From positions 1 to 22,673 of the forward strand of contig JAJFLS010000143.1 of NCBI GenBank assembly GCA_021772595.1: 22,673 nucleotides of DNA. The letters run 5' to 3'. Positions within the stretch are counted from its first letter, which is position 1, and the number at the start of each line of letters is the position of its first letter. The translations under genes were made by a program, and so were the position numbers. Below are positions 9,041-17,000 of the stretch, piece by piece. Source of the stretch: Opitutales bacterium (GTDB lineage Bacteria > Verrucomicrobiota > Verrucomicrobiia > Opitutales > Opitutaceae). Under the pieces are notes generated by a model that saw only the letters and a program-made list of their open reading frames with translations, did no database searches and was not told where the DNA came from.

Positions 9041-9193
9041 TGCATCGTCTATTTCGGTTTTAGTGGAGACTCGCGCTCGCCCGAAAATATCAGTGTCGAC
9101 GGAATCTATTTCGAAGGAATACGCGAAAATAATAAGCGGTCCAACTGGGCCTTGGCTGCGATACTAGTGGTAGCGTTTTTGAAACTACGAGAG

Positions 9194-9225
9194 TGAGCCT
9201 GCCAATTTGCATAGGCTCATTCCTT
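9194..9225 (+). terminator. Hairpin, possible terminator
   Basis: TGAGCCT (9194-9200) pairs perfectly with AGGCTCA (9213-9219) across a 12-nt loop, followed by a weak T-rich stretch (TTCCTT). It starts just at the stop codon of the plus-strand remnant frame. The 11 bases CTGCCAATTTG in its loop also occur in the loop of the strong terminator at 17581. The T tract is poor, so efficiency is doubtful. Confidence 0.4.
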
Positions 9226-9228
9226 CGG

Positions 9229-9336
9229 TCAGTCTTTCTCGGGAGAGCAGGGTTCCCCTTTTATATAGCGTTTGAGAAGGCTGCGCATGCTCTCGACTTT
9301 TTCGGGGTGTTTGGCGTAGAGATTCTTGGACTGTTT
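9229..9336 (-). pseudogene. Fossil C-terminus of a sulfatase
   Basis: On the minus strand 35 codons read KQSKNLYAKHPEKVESMRSL, then LKRYIKGEPCSPEKD and a TGA stop (9229-9231). This is the typical closing helix of S1-family arylsulfatases (NL...HPEKVxxLxxLLxxYxxxG). There is no start; the segment follows, in the same frame, the TAG stop of the GH99-like gene with one intervening codon. I read it as the last remnant of a sulfatase gene whose body was replaced when the GH99/symporter operon was joined here. The intact sulfatase at 12159 is on the other strand with a different tail, so this is not its duplicate end. Confidence 0.6.
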
Positions 9337-9339
9337 TGA

Positions 9340-10494
9340 CTAATGAATTTGCTTAACGGATAGTTTTTTGAAAACATCACGAATGGCTTCGAGGTATTTC
9401 ATACCGTGTTCCTGATCAGGCTCGAGGTAGCTGCCTTCGGTCCACTCATTCCAGGCATTGATTGTCAGGAAAGGTGTCGGAACCGCGTTTTCGTCGAGTC
9501 GGGCTTTCACTTTCTCCAACGCTTTTTTGAAGTTCTCAGGCGTATTGTTGGCAATCGTGTACATGAATGGGTAGCCGCGATTTTCGTAGGCGTCCGACTG
9601 CACGGTGCGCGGCGAGGCGTCCCAGCCCATCGTCACGTTTGGATAGTAGGGCTGATCGAATTTCTTTTCGGCTTCATCCCAGTATTTCATATAGGCATCG
9701 CGAATATCGTTGTATTCCACCATAGGAAAATCGTCAGGCGCGTAGTGGTGGATCCATACATAGGAGGTGACGCTGTCGAAGCCGAGGGCATCAGCCAACA
9801 TCTTCGAATCCGTCGGAGCGTTTTCGCCAGGCAGAATAGGGTTGTTCCAAAACACCGCATTCAAGTGCAGGTCCTTGAAGCCGGCAGTCCTGACCTTCTC
9901 GCGGAATCGATCGAACAGCTCCCGGGTCTTTTCCACGCTGCCGAATCCCCCGATCAGTTTGGTCAATTCGTAGATGGAAAAATAGGGACAGCCGTCGAGC
10001 AGCCAATAGGACGGGTGCTTGAAATAGCGCTCGATGCATACATCCATGATGGTTTCGAAAGTTTCAGGAGTGACTGCTCCGGGATAGAGCAAATTCCCGT
10101 TTTCGAGGGCATTGTCGCACGCCTTCATCGGGTGGATATCGATCCAGTCGTGATTGGCCCACATCAGGGCGAATTTGAGACGGTCGTTGTTCGGCGCGTT
10201 CAGGAAGCCTTCATCGAGGCCGCGTTGGAGAAAGGGGCCGTCGTTGTACCAATACCAATCGAAGATGAAGCTATCGATTCCGTGGTCGGCTGCCGCATCG
10301 ATTTTCTGAGCCATATTCTTCGGATCCGCTTCGTCGGTTTCGCCCCAGGCGGGAATATTGGGCTGTTTGTGTCCGGGAAAGCGAGGCTCGGCTCGTTTCA
10401 CCAATTCCCATTCGGTCCAACCTGCACCGTGCTCAATGGCGCTTCGGGCATCTTGATGATAATGCGGAAAATAATAGACGGCTACTTCGCTCAT
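9340..10494 (-). CDS. GH99-like / WbsX-family glycoside hydrolase
   Basis: A 384-residue protein without a signal peptide, so probably cytoplasmic. It opens with VAVYYFPHYH, GWTEWELV and PRFPGHKQP, the signature of the WbsX/glycosyltransferase-like family related to GH99 endo-alpha-mannosidase TIM barrels. DSFIFDWYWYNDGPFLQRGL follows, and the C-terminal catalytic-type motif NAWNEWTEGSYLEPD lies near residues 346-360. The full length is normal for the family (350-400). Known relatives act on mannose- or rhamnose-containing glycans; the true substrate here is unknown. It begins 13 bp after the stop of the symporter gene on the same strand, so the two form an operon: import of an oligosaccharide followed by intracellular cleavage. 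The transcript is probably driven from the direct-repeat site at 11988-12015. No clear Shine-Dalgarno sequence. Confidence 0.85.
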   Translation of the reverse strand: MSEVAVYYFPHYHQDARSAIEHGAGWTEWELVKRAEPRFPGHKQPNIPAWGETDEADPKNMAQKIDAAADHGIDSFIFDWYWYNDGPFLQRGLDEGFLNAPNNDRLKFALMWANHDWIDIHPMKACDNALENGNLLYPGAVTPETFETIMDVCIERYFKHPSYWLLDGCPYFSIYELTKLIGGFGSVEKTRELFDRFREKVRTAGFKDLHLNAVFWNNPILPGENAPTDSKMLADALGFDSVTSYVWIHHYAPDDFPMVEYNDIRDAYMKYWDEAEKKFDQPYYPNVTMGWDASPRTVQSDAYENRGYPFMYTIANNTPENFKKALEKVKARLDENAVPTPFLTINAWNEWTEGSYLEPDQEHGMKYLEAIRDVFKKLSVKQIH

Positions 10495-10507
10495 GAATTG
10501 CTAATCG

Positions 10508-11920
10508 TTAGTTGGAGAGTCCCTGTTTACGGCTCTTGAGTTTCTCGCGGATTTCATACATGCGGTCTTCGCTCAAGGGGTATTTGGTGATTAAATAAAT
10601 GCCTGTTAATACTACTGGAATGGGCATTCCCGCTTCTAGAATGCGCAGCCAACGGATGGTGCTTTCCGTTTGGGCTGCCTCGAGCGTTGCATCGTATCCC
10701 GCCGTCACAAGCAACACGCCACCGAGCATCACTGCTACCGAAATCGAGGTTTTCAAAAACCATCCATAGACGGCGCTATACATTCCCTCGCTACTCGTCC
10801 CCGTATCCAGTTCATCCTGATCGCAAATGTCCGCGTTCATGGAAGGAACGATTACCCACAAGCCTGCGAATCCAGCCGCGAGTAGAGCAGGGGGGATGCA
10901 AATGAGAAGGGGGTATCCAGGAACGTAGCACCAAATTTTGGCGACGTGCCCGAGCAAATTGATACAGATCGCAATCGTTAGGATCTTCTTCTTGCCGAAG
11001 CGGGTCGCTGTCCACGATATCAGAGGGGTCATAAGCAAGCTACTGGTGACCCAAGACGTTCCATACCAACCGAGGTAGACGGAAGCGGCTTTGGCGTCGC
11101 CTCCCATAACGTAATAGATCGTTATGTAGGGAGACAGGGTCATTATGGTGAAAAACGCCGACCCTACCAGGAGAACGACTGTCATTAACCGCATGAAGGC
11201 TCGGTTGGCGTAGGCCTGTTTTATGCTCGCCCAGAGGGGAGTCTTTTTCTGCTTAACCGCGTCCTCGTAGCGCCCTTCTTTGCAGAAGAAGACGGAGATC
11301 AAACCGGTGATGACCAATACAAGTCCCAGTCCTGCACCGACCCATCGCGCTCCATGGACTGTGTCTTCGAATAGATCGAGTTGCGTCAGGGCAAATAGCC
11401 AAGGAAAGAGAAGCGATCCGACGCTCCCAAAAAAGTTACCCCAGGCTTGAAGGCGCGTGCGTTCGTGGTAGTCGGCTGTCATCTCGTAGCCCATGGCGCT
11501 CCATGGAACCATGAATACGGTTAGCGCCGCATAGAAGAGCAGGGAGGTGCCCAGGAAATAGGAAAAGTAACCGTATTCGCTCCAGCCCTTCGGCAGATAC
11601 CAGATCGCCGCGTAAAATAGCCCCATTAGAATGGCTCCCACAAGCATGTAGGGGCGCCGCCGCCCCCAACGAGAACGCGTATTGTCGGAGATATGGCCCA
11701 TCAATGGATCGGTGAACGCATCCACGATTCGCGGAATCGACTGGGCCAAACCGACGAGCACGGGGCTGACGCCGAGGCTCATATTGAAAACGTAGTTGGC
11801 TAGGTTGCCGATGGAGTGGCCTCCAAGAATCTGAGACATGGAACCGAACCCGAAGGCCGCCTTCTGTGAAATGGGAATACGGTCTTCTGCTGCGGTCTGG
11901 CGGTGTTCGGTTTGCTTCAT
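10508..11920 (-). CDS. GPH-family (MelB-like) cation/sugar symporter
   Basis: A 470-residue polytopic inner-membrane protein with about 12 hydrophobic segments. The family signatures are DAFTDPLMG (Asp67 and Asp71, spaced like the sodium-binding aspartates 55 and 59 of MelB), then the cytoplasmic loop SDNTRSRWGRRRPY at 78-91, which is the GPH RxGRRRP motif. VPWSAMGYEMTADYHERTRL matches the family's helix 4-5 region. It probably takes up a glycoside or (deoxy)hexose oligomer with Na+ or H+. First gene of a two-gene operon with the GH99-like enzyme. Its 238-bp upstream spacer is shared with the divergent sulfatase gene, and a TTGGCA direct repeat in the minus orientation at 11988-12015 points toward it. 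Confidence 0.9.
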   Translation of the reverse strand: MKQTEHRQTAAEDRIPISQKAAFGFGSMSQILGGHSIGNLANYVFNMSLGVSPVLVGLAQSIPRIVDAFTDPLMGHISDNTRSRWGRRRPYMLVGAILMGLFYAAIWYLPKGWSEYGYFSYFLGTSLLFYAALTVFMVPWSAMGYEMTADYHERTRLQAWGNFFGSVGSLLFPWLFALTQLDLFEDTVHGARWVGAGLGLVLVITGLISVFFCKEGRYEDAVKQKKTPLWASIKQAYANRAFMRLMTVVLLVGSAFFTIMTLSPYITIYYVMGGDAKAASVYLGWYGTSWVTSSLLMTPLISWTATRFGKKKILTIAICINLLGHVAKIWCYVPGYPLLICIPPALLAAGFAGLWVIVPSMNADICDQDELDTGTSSEGMYSAVYGWFLKTSISVAVMLGGVLLVTAGYDATLEAAQTESTIRWLRILEAGMPIPVVLTGIYLITKYPLSEDRMYEIREKLKSRKQGLSN

Positions 11921-11987
11921 CTACGCTGCTTCATTGGTCGGCACATTGAGAATATGCCTTTTTCTGACAGAACTGTCCCGCCCTGTC

Positions 11988-12015
11988 GTGCCAAAAAATA
12001 GCACATCGCTGCCAA
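11988..12015 (-). promoter_or_regulatory. Direct-repeat operator A (symporter/GH99 operon)
   Basis: On the minus strand TTGGCA starts at 12015 and TTGGCAC starts at 11994, exactly 21 bp apart, with GTGC at positions 12-15 of the first half-site and a run of six T residues leading into the second. It lies about 70 bp upstream of the symporter start and is oriented toward it. Three more copies with the same spacing precede other genes of the cluster. The geometry matches AraC-family binding; the AraC-type gene at 21674 is the inferred regulator. Confidence 0.7.
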
Positions 12016-12059
12016 TACGATTCTTGGTTGGTTCGCAAGGGATTGTTAATCGGAGTTCG

Positions 12060-12087
12060 TTGGCACTCATGTGCGGGTTTTTGGCAT
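12060..12087 (+). promoter_or_regulatory. Direct-repeat operator B (sulfatase)
   Basis: TTGGCAC at 12060 and TTGGCAT at 12081 are 21 bp apart, with GTGC at positions 12-15 of the first half-site and a T run before the second. AAGGCTC follows at 12095, 14 bases after the start of the second half-site, and then a T-rich tract. The site lies 72 bp upstream of the sulfatase ATG, on the opposite side of the divergent spacer from site A. B and C are also similar between the half-sites and for about 20 bases beyond. Confidence 0.75.
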
Positions 12088-12158
12088 TTGTATCAAGGCT
12101 CTTTTTTTGGATCGGTTTATAGTAGCGGTTTTTCCAAGGTCGCTTATTAGGGTATAGT

Positions 12159-13619
12159 ATGAGAATAGTATCGTTAACGTTGTCGGTGGTGTTGAGTGTG
12201 GTAGGGGTATCCGGCCCGGTCTTGGCGGCGGATCATTCCAAGCCGAATATCGTATTCGTTTTGGCCGACGATCTGGGTGGTCGAGATTTGCCGGTTTATG
12301 GCAACCGCTTCAATGAAGCGCCCCATATAGATCGATTGGCGAAACAGGGAGTCTCCTTCCATAATGCCTATGCGGCTCCAGTCTGTTCGGCTACGCGGGC
12401 AAGTATCCAATCTGGTCAATACCCGGCCCGAGTGGGGATATTCGATTTCATTCCCGGCCACTGGCGCCCCTATGAAGAGGTGACGGTTCCGATTCATGCG
12501 GTGCAGCATCTTCCGGAAGACATTGCGACTTTGGGAGACGTCATGCAATCGGCTGGATACAAAACCGGTTATTTCGGAAAATGGCACTTGGGAAGCAAAA
12601 AAGAGCTCTTGCCCAATGCTCGTGGCTACGATCGGGCTCATATGTATGCGGGGGGCGGTTTTTACGCTCCGAAGTTTAAACCTGAATACAAGTCTTCGGA
12701 AAACAATCGACTGAGCGATGTGCTGACCGAGATGGGGATTGAGTTTATGAAGGAATCTCGGGAGGAGCCTTTCTTTCTCTTTGTTTCTCACTATGACGTG
12801 CATGTGCAGTTGGATGCAGACCGGGACTTGATTAATAGGTACTTGGCGAAGGATAAAGATCCCGATTATGCCTGCAATGCGGTCTATGCCGCGATGATCG
12901 AGCACGTGGACAATAGCGTTGGAGATCTCATGGGAGCGGTGGACGACTTGGGACTAGCGGATAATACGATCTTCATTTTCTACTCGGATAATGGAGGGGT
13001 TGATAATCGCTTTGACAACATTCCCTTGCTGGGAGGCAGAAGTCAGAACGTGTATCCGGAAGGGCATCCCTTACGTTACATCGCTACCTCGAATGCTCCA
13101 TTGCGGGCGGGCAAAGGCACGCTCTACGAAGGCGGCGTGCGAGTACCGTTGATTGTAAAGTGGCCCGGCGAGATCGAAGCGGGAACTACTTCCGAGGCAC
13201 TCGTCTCGAGTGTGGATTTCCTCCCGACCTTTTTGGAATTGGGCCAAGGGAAGAAGCCTAAAGGGCAAACCCTGGACGGTGTTTCCATGCTTCCGGCCTT
13301 GACGGAAAACCAATTCGATCCGAAGCGCGAAGTCTTTACTCACTATCCGGTATACCATCACGAGCAACCGATGTCGGCCCTGAGGAAAGGGGACTGGAAG
13401 ATCGTGGAGAATCTAGTGTCCGGGGAGTTCGATCTTTATAATCTCAAGTACGACGTCAACGAAATGACTGACCTCAAGTTTAGTTACCAGCAGAAGGCGG
13501 GCGAGATGAAAAAGGCTTTAGAAAAATGGCAAGTCAGTACCCAAGCTCAAATGCCAGTAGCGAATCCCGGCTTCGATTCGAAGAAGCGATACGAGTGGGG
13601 CAAGCATCCGGATAGGTAA
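12159..13619 (+). CDS. Secreted S1-family sulfatase
   Basis: A 486-residue arylsulfatase-type enzyme with signal peptide (MRIVSLTLSVVLSVVGVSGPVLA). The alkaline-phosphatase-like core is complete: metal ligands Asp37-Asp38 in VLADDLGG; active-site CSATR at 76-80, where Cys76 is the residue converted to formylglycine; GKWHLG with Lys141 and His143; HYDVH; and YSDNGG with Asp277-Asn278. KGDWKIVEN and DLYNLKYDVNEMTDL form the usual C-terminal subdomain. It removes sulfate esters from carbohydrate in the periplasm or outside; it needs a formylglycine-generating enzyme, which is not in this window. AGGG lies a few bases before the ATG. It is preceded by operator B and followed, after a 408-bp spacer, by the TonB receptor, which has its own operator. 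Substrate position cannot be read from the sequence. Confidence 0.93.
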   Translation: MRIVSLTLSVVLSVVGVSGPVLAADHSKPNIVFVLADDLGGRDLPVYGNRFNEAPHIDRLAKQGVSFHNAYAAPVCSATRASIQSGQYPARVGIFDFIPGHWRPYEEVTVPIHAVQHLPEDIATLGDVMQSAGYKTGYFGKWHLGSKKELLPNARGYDRAHMYAGGGFYAPKFKPEYKSSENNRLSDVLTEMGIEFMKESREEPFFLFVSHYDVHVQLDADRDLINRYLAKDKDPDYACNAVYAAMIEHVDNSVGDLMGAVDDLGLADNTIFIFYSDNGGVDNRFDNIPLLGGRSQNVYPEGHPLRYIATSNAPLRAGKGTLYEGGVRVPLIVKWPGEIEAGTTSEALVSSVDFLPTFLELGQGKKPKGQTLDGVSMLPALTENQFDPKREVFTHYPVYHHEQPMSALRKGDWKIVENLVSGEFDLYNLKYDVNEMTDLKFSYQQKAGEMKKALEKWQVSTQAQMPVANPGFDSKKRYEWGKHPDR

Positions 13620-13641
13620 GAATGGTGGAGAGTGTATAGTG

Positions 13642-13724
13642 TGTCGCCTCAGCCACCGACTAGTCGGGGTCTTTGACGAGACGACCTACAGAAAATGTAG
13701 GACGGGTCGCTGACCCGTCAGGTA
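13642..13724 (+). repeat. 50-bp intergenic repeat, copy 1, with 30-nt hairpin module
   Basis: Bases 13642-13691 match 21605-21654 at 46 of 50 positions with no gaps; both copies lie just downstream of a plus-strand enzyme gene of the cluster. The core holds a palindrome (CCGACTAGTCGG here). From 13689 this copy has an extra 30 nt bounded by direct CAG trinucleotides (13689 and 13719) that carries a perfect hairpin; in copy 2 the sequence jumps cleanly from the first CAG to GTAG. CCTACA and TGTAGG around 13685-13701 also pair. Confidence 0.75.
13697..13719. repeat. REP-like hairpin, copy 1
   Basis: GTAGG is followed by ACGGGTC, a GCT loop and GACCCGT: a perfect 7-bp stem extended by a further G-C pair. 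The same architecture occurs at 19190-19211 as GTAGG, ACAGGCT, TCT, AGCCTGT, with three stem positions changed on both arms. That pattern is what REP/RAYT-type hairpin families show; no RAYT transposase gene is in the window. Confidence 0.6.
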
Positions 13725-13857
13725 GATAATCTCTCTGTTCTTTGCGTCCTTCGCTGTTAATTAAACCGGCGGTTCTACGCGTAGGTGAATGTTCGATACG
13801 TGCCTTTCGTGTGTGGGTCGATTGCACTTTGAAGAGGGAATGAACTGAACAGAAGAG
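13725..13857. other. Spacer between repeat and operator C
   Basis: No gene is seen. On the minus strand the segment 13737-13760 reads TTAACAGCGAAGGACGCAAA and then GAAC, which resembles the purine-rich GCGAAGGACGCAAAGAA intergenic repeats common in Verrucomicrobiota and their relatives. Only one copy is present here, so the identification is from memory and weak. Confidence 0.3.
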
Positions 13858-13885
13858 TTGGCACTCCAGTGCGAGGTTTTGGCAT
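13858..13885 (+). promoter_or_regulatory. Direct-repeat operator C (TonB receptor)
   Basis: TTGGCAC at 13858 and TTGGCAT at 13879 are 21 bp apart, with GTGC at positions 12-15 of the first half-site. AAGGCTA follows at 13893, the same offset as in site B, then TTTTTAGAAT, where TAGAAT (13904) is a possible -10. Together with its flanks this is the copy most similar to B. It lies about 145 bp upstream of the ATG used for the TonB receptor. Confidence 0.75.
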
Positions 13886-13977
13886 CTGATTCAAGGCTAT
13901 TTTTAGAATAGGAGAGTAATGTAGGGGTATATTGAACCATTGTTGGAGCAGTCCAACGCTGCTTCGCAACCCACACC

Positions 13978-14020
13978 CTAATGAACCCACGACACAACGC
14001 ACTAATGAACCCACGACAAC
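13978..14020 (+). repeat. 24-bp tandem repeat in the TonB receptor leader
   Basis: CTAATGAACCCACGACA occurs at 13978 and again at 14002, giving a 24-bp period (eight codons) for two partial copies. The second copy ends 8 bp before the receptor start codon. In the receptor's own frame it encodes NEPTTQR then NEPTTTR. Repeats this close to a start codon could vary in copy number and affect translation. Confidence 0.7.
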
Positions 14021-14031
14021 TAGAGTCATGA
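13981..14031 (+). CDS. Possible 16-residue leader peptide overlapping the TonB receptor start
   Basis: ATG at 13981 opens a 16-codon frame (MNPRHNALMNPRQLES) made largely of the 24-bp tandem repeat. Its TGA at 14029-14031 overlaps the receptor ATG at 14028 in an ATGA arrangement typical of translational coupling. The receptor ATG lacks a Shine-Dalgarno sequence, which would fit coupling. But this small frame has no clear ribosome binding site either, and the reading competes with a longer TTG-initiated receptor. Confidence 0.25.
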   Translation: MNPRHNALMNPRQLES

Positions 14032-17000
14032 AAGAAAATCAGAAAAAATTAGGCAGACTATTTAAAGGTTTGCTTGCGCTCGCTGTAGCGAACGCTCCAG
14101 CAGTCTCTGCTCAAGACGACGAAAAGAATATATTCGAGCTATCGCCTTTTGAAGTCAGCGGCGGCGACGAAAATAATCCGTACATGCTAAAAGACAGTTT
14201 GGGCGGGACGCGCCTTCGTGCGCCGACGAAGGATATTGCGGCGGCGATCACCGTTTTGAGCAAGGATTTCCTTTTGGACACTGGCTCGACGGACAACGAC
14301 AGTCTTCTCGTTTACGTACCCTCGACAGAAGTCTCGGGTCCGAGTGGAAGTTTTCTCGGGAACGGAGATGGCGCGAACGTCAATGGAAATGCTAGTATTT
14401 CCAACTCCACGCGTGTGCGCGGCTTGGATCAAGCCGATAACACAAGAGGTTACTTTGGCACTGAGATACCGTGGGATTCCTACAATGTGAGCCGGGTTGA
14501 TCTACAACGTGGACCTAATTCGATATTGTTCGGCTTAGGAAGTCCGGGTGGAATCGTCAACGCGACTTTGGAAGGCGCTGCTTTCGCGAATTCCAATGAG
14601 ATAGGCAACCGATTGGACGAGCACGGTTCGGTGCGCTGGACAGCTACTTTTAATAGGGAGCTGATCGAGGACGAGCTGGCGATACGGATCTCTGCCCTGG
14701 AAGACCAAACGAAATACAAGCAAGATCCCGCCTATAAGGACGACAGTCGCATCTATGGAGCGATTCGTTGGGAGCCAAGTTTTCTCAATGGGAACGATGG
14801 CGTGCGTTCGACGCTCAAGGCCAACTTCGAAACGGGCGAAATCAATGCGACCTTGTCGAACTTGACGCCTCCTTTGGATTACGTGAGCCCCTATTTCAAT
14901 GAACCTAGCTTTAGGGACGATGCAGGGAATTTGATTACCATTAATCCGCTGGTGGGCATTCCTCAGGATGCCGGGAGCGCGGCTGATTTTCCCTATTATG
15001 GACCCTATCATGTCGGTTCGAGCAATGGGGTTAATACTGCTTTCACCGGAGCGGGCGTCCAGGGCGACACCCATATGAAACGGGTATACGGGCACTTGCT
15101 TTCGTACCCGCCAGAAACTGAGTTAGTGAACCCGCCCGGAGCGATTAGCGCCAGTCCGCAGCTGCGAGGCATTCAGGGTTATGGGGCTTATTTGAACGAC
15201 AATGGCGAGTTCCGTTCCTTGGGGCCTTATAAGGAATTCTCCATGACCAATCCGAGTTGGTTTGATTTCTACAACAACACGATCGACGGTCCAAACAACT
15301 GGACGAATCGCGAATTCGATTCGTATAATGTCGCCTGGGAACAGACCTTCATGGACAACACCCTTGGCTTCGAATTGGTCTATGATAGTCAAGAAGTGAT
15401 GAATGATAATGTTCGTTCGAGCAATCCGGGCCGACAAGGGCTCCATATCGACATTATGGAGAATTTCATCGATGGCACTGCCAATCCCAATTTAGGCAGG
15501 CTCTTTTACGCGACGAATGCAGCTGGTTCAGGAATTGATTATCGAGCCTCCAAGACGGATACCGCTCGCGCGACCGCGTTTTATACGCTCGATTTCGCTA
15601 AAATTACTCAATCGGATGGCTGGTTGAGTAAGCTATTCGGCAAGAACACCTTCACGGCGCTCTATGAGGAACGAACTGAGTTTTCGGATATTCGGAATCA
15701 CGGTCTGCAGACCCAAACGATCACGCAGCCGCAACAAGCGTTAACCGTCACGGATTCGTTCCGACCTTATTCGGATGTAAGGTCACATGCGTCGCTTTAC
15801 TATTTCGGACCGTCATTTTCGGGCTCGGCGAGCAGTCCCGATGGCGCTGGGGGCGTCGGTATCAAGGACAGGCTTATCATCAGGGACTCGACGATCAATG
15901 TCTGGGATCCAGTTGCAGGAGGCCAGGGAATTTACAATGCCCCCATCCGTACAATCAATCAAGGGCTTGTATCCTCTCCCTTGGCTCGCGATTACAACAT
16001 CGCTCGTTTGGGTGAATCAGATATAAAATCGACGGCCTTTGTTTGGCAAGGTAGTTGGCTGGGCGATACGGTCCTTCCTCTAGTGGGCTTGCGTCGCGAC
16101 GAAGTCGAGAATCGTAATTTCCAAGCTGGAACGGATGCGGATGGGTTTGCCGATACCACATTTGGCTCCTACCTGCTCCCTGATGAGCTGGATTCGGCGG
16201 TTTTGGGCGATACGGAGACGTATGGCTTGGTCGTTAAAGCTCCGGGATTCATCAAGGATAATATTGGAGGAATGGATGTCCGTTTCTTTTGGGGTAAGGC
16301 GGAGAATTTCAAACCCGAAGCGGGTAGAACAGACTACTTTGGCGAGTCCATCCAGAATCCCTCTGGTGTGACCGATGAGTATGGCGTTTATCTTGAATCC
16401 GCTGATGGGAAGTACAGTTTCCGGGCCACCAAGTACAAAACCGACGGTGAAAACGTGACCTTGCCCGGTGGTGTGAGCGCTCAGAGTTTCGGTAATTACA
16501 TTAATTGGGTCAGCCACCACGCCCATCGGACTGCAACCGGAGGCAATGGTCCGAGGTTTGGCTTCGCGTCGGATGGTCGCCCGGTTCAAATGAGACCTGC
16601 GGGGCTGGGCTCGGTCATCGATCCGGAAACTGGGGCCCAGTCGTACTCGCAGGCGGAAAAAGACGCCAGAGTAGCGGAGACGGATGAGTACCTTGCCGAC
16701 TATTTCTCCAAGCCGGTTGATCCGCGTGTTTTGGATGCTATGAACATCGAGAATTACTTCACTCAAGTGCCTCCCTACGGCGCTCCCCTTGGAGCTCCCA
16801 AATGGTCTGGTATAGCCACGACGGGTGGAACGTTCTCGGAAGGCTACGAGTTCGAATTTTCAGCGAGCCCGATCAAGGGACTGAATATCATGGTGAACGC
16901 TTCCAAGACTTCAGCCCGGCGCGCCGGACTGGCGGGCAGCTTCGACAATGTGATCGCGGAGTTCGACCGACTCACCTCTGGTCCTGCTGGAAAGCTTCGG

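Larger units (their letters stand above)
8771..9228. other. Debris zone between the cytochrome protein gene and the GH99 operon
   Basis: No intact gene is seen. Immediately after the stop at 8770, in another plus frame, codons 8769-8852 read DDSASANPIKEDMPGWSHKA and end in NPPS and a stop, which looks like the natural C-terminal tail of a secreted protein rather than random sequence. I cannot name the family. From 8971 a repeat begins that recurs at the right edge of the window. A plus frame through it (about 8984-9196) reads PENISVDGIYFEGIREN, suggestive of a beta-strand-rich secreted protein, and ends in a hydrophobic stretch with basic tail (WALAAILVVAFLKLRE) and a stop just before a hairpin. 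Overlapping frames here are not credible as full genes. Confidence 0.5.

Noticed and set aside
8910..9167. 85-codon plus-strand frame across the 70-bp repeat
   Set aside because: It overlaps another frame with a better protein-like pattern, has no ribosome binding site, and crosses the repeat boundary.
9406..10539. 377-codon plus-strand open frame
   Set aside because: It is antisense to the GH99-like gene, whose motifs are unmistakable; long antisense frames are expected in GC-rich coding DNA.
12060..12075. Sigma-54 promoter (TGGCAC ... TGC) upstream of the sulfatase and TonB receptor
   Set aside because: The GG and GC dinucleotides are separated by nine bases, not the required ten, in both places, and the direct-repeat reading explains all four sites.
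13655..13666. CCGACTAGTCGG as an operator for the TetR-type regulator
   Set aside because: It is part of the 50-bp repeat located after genes, not in a promoter, and the other copy breaks the palindrome centre.
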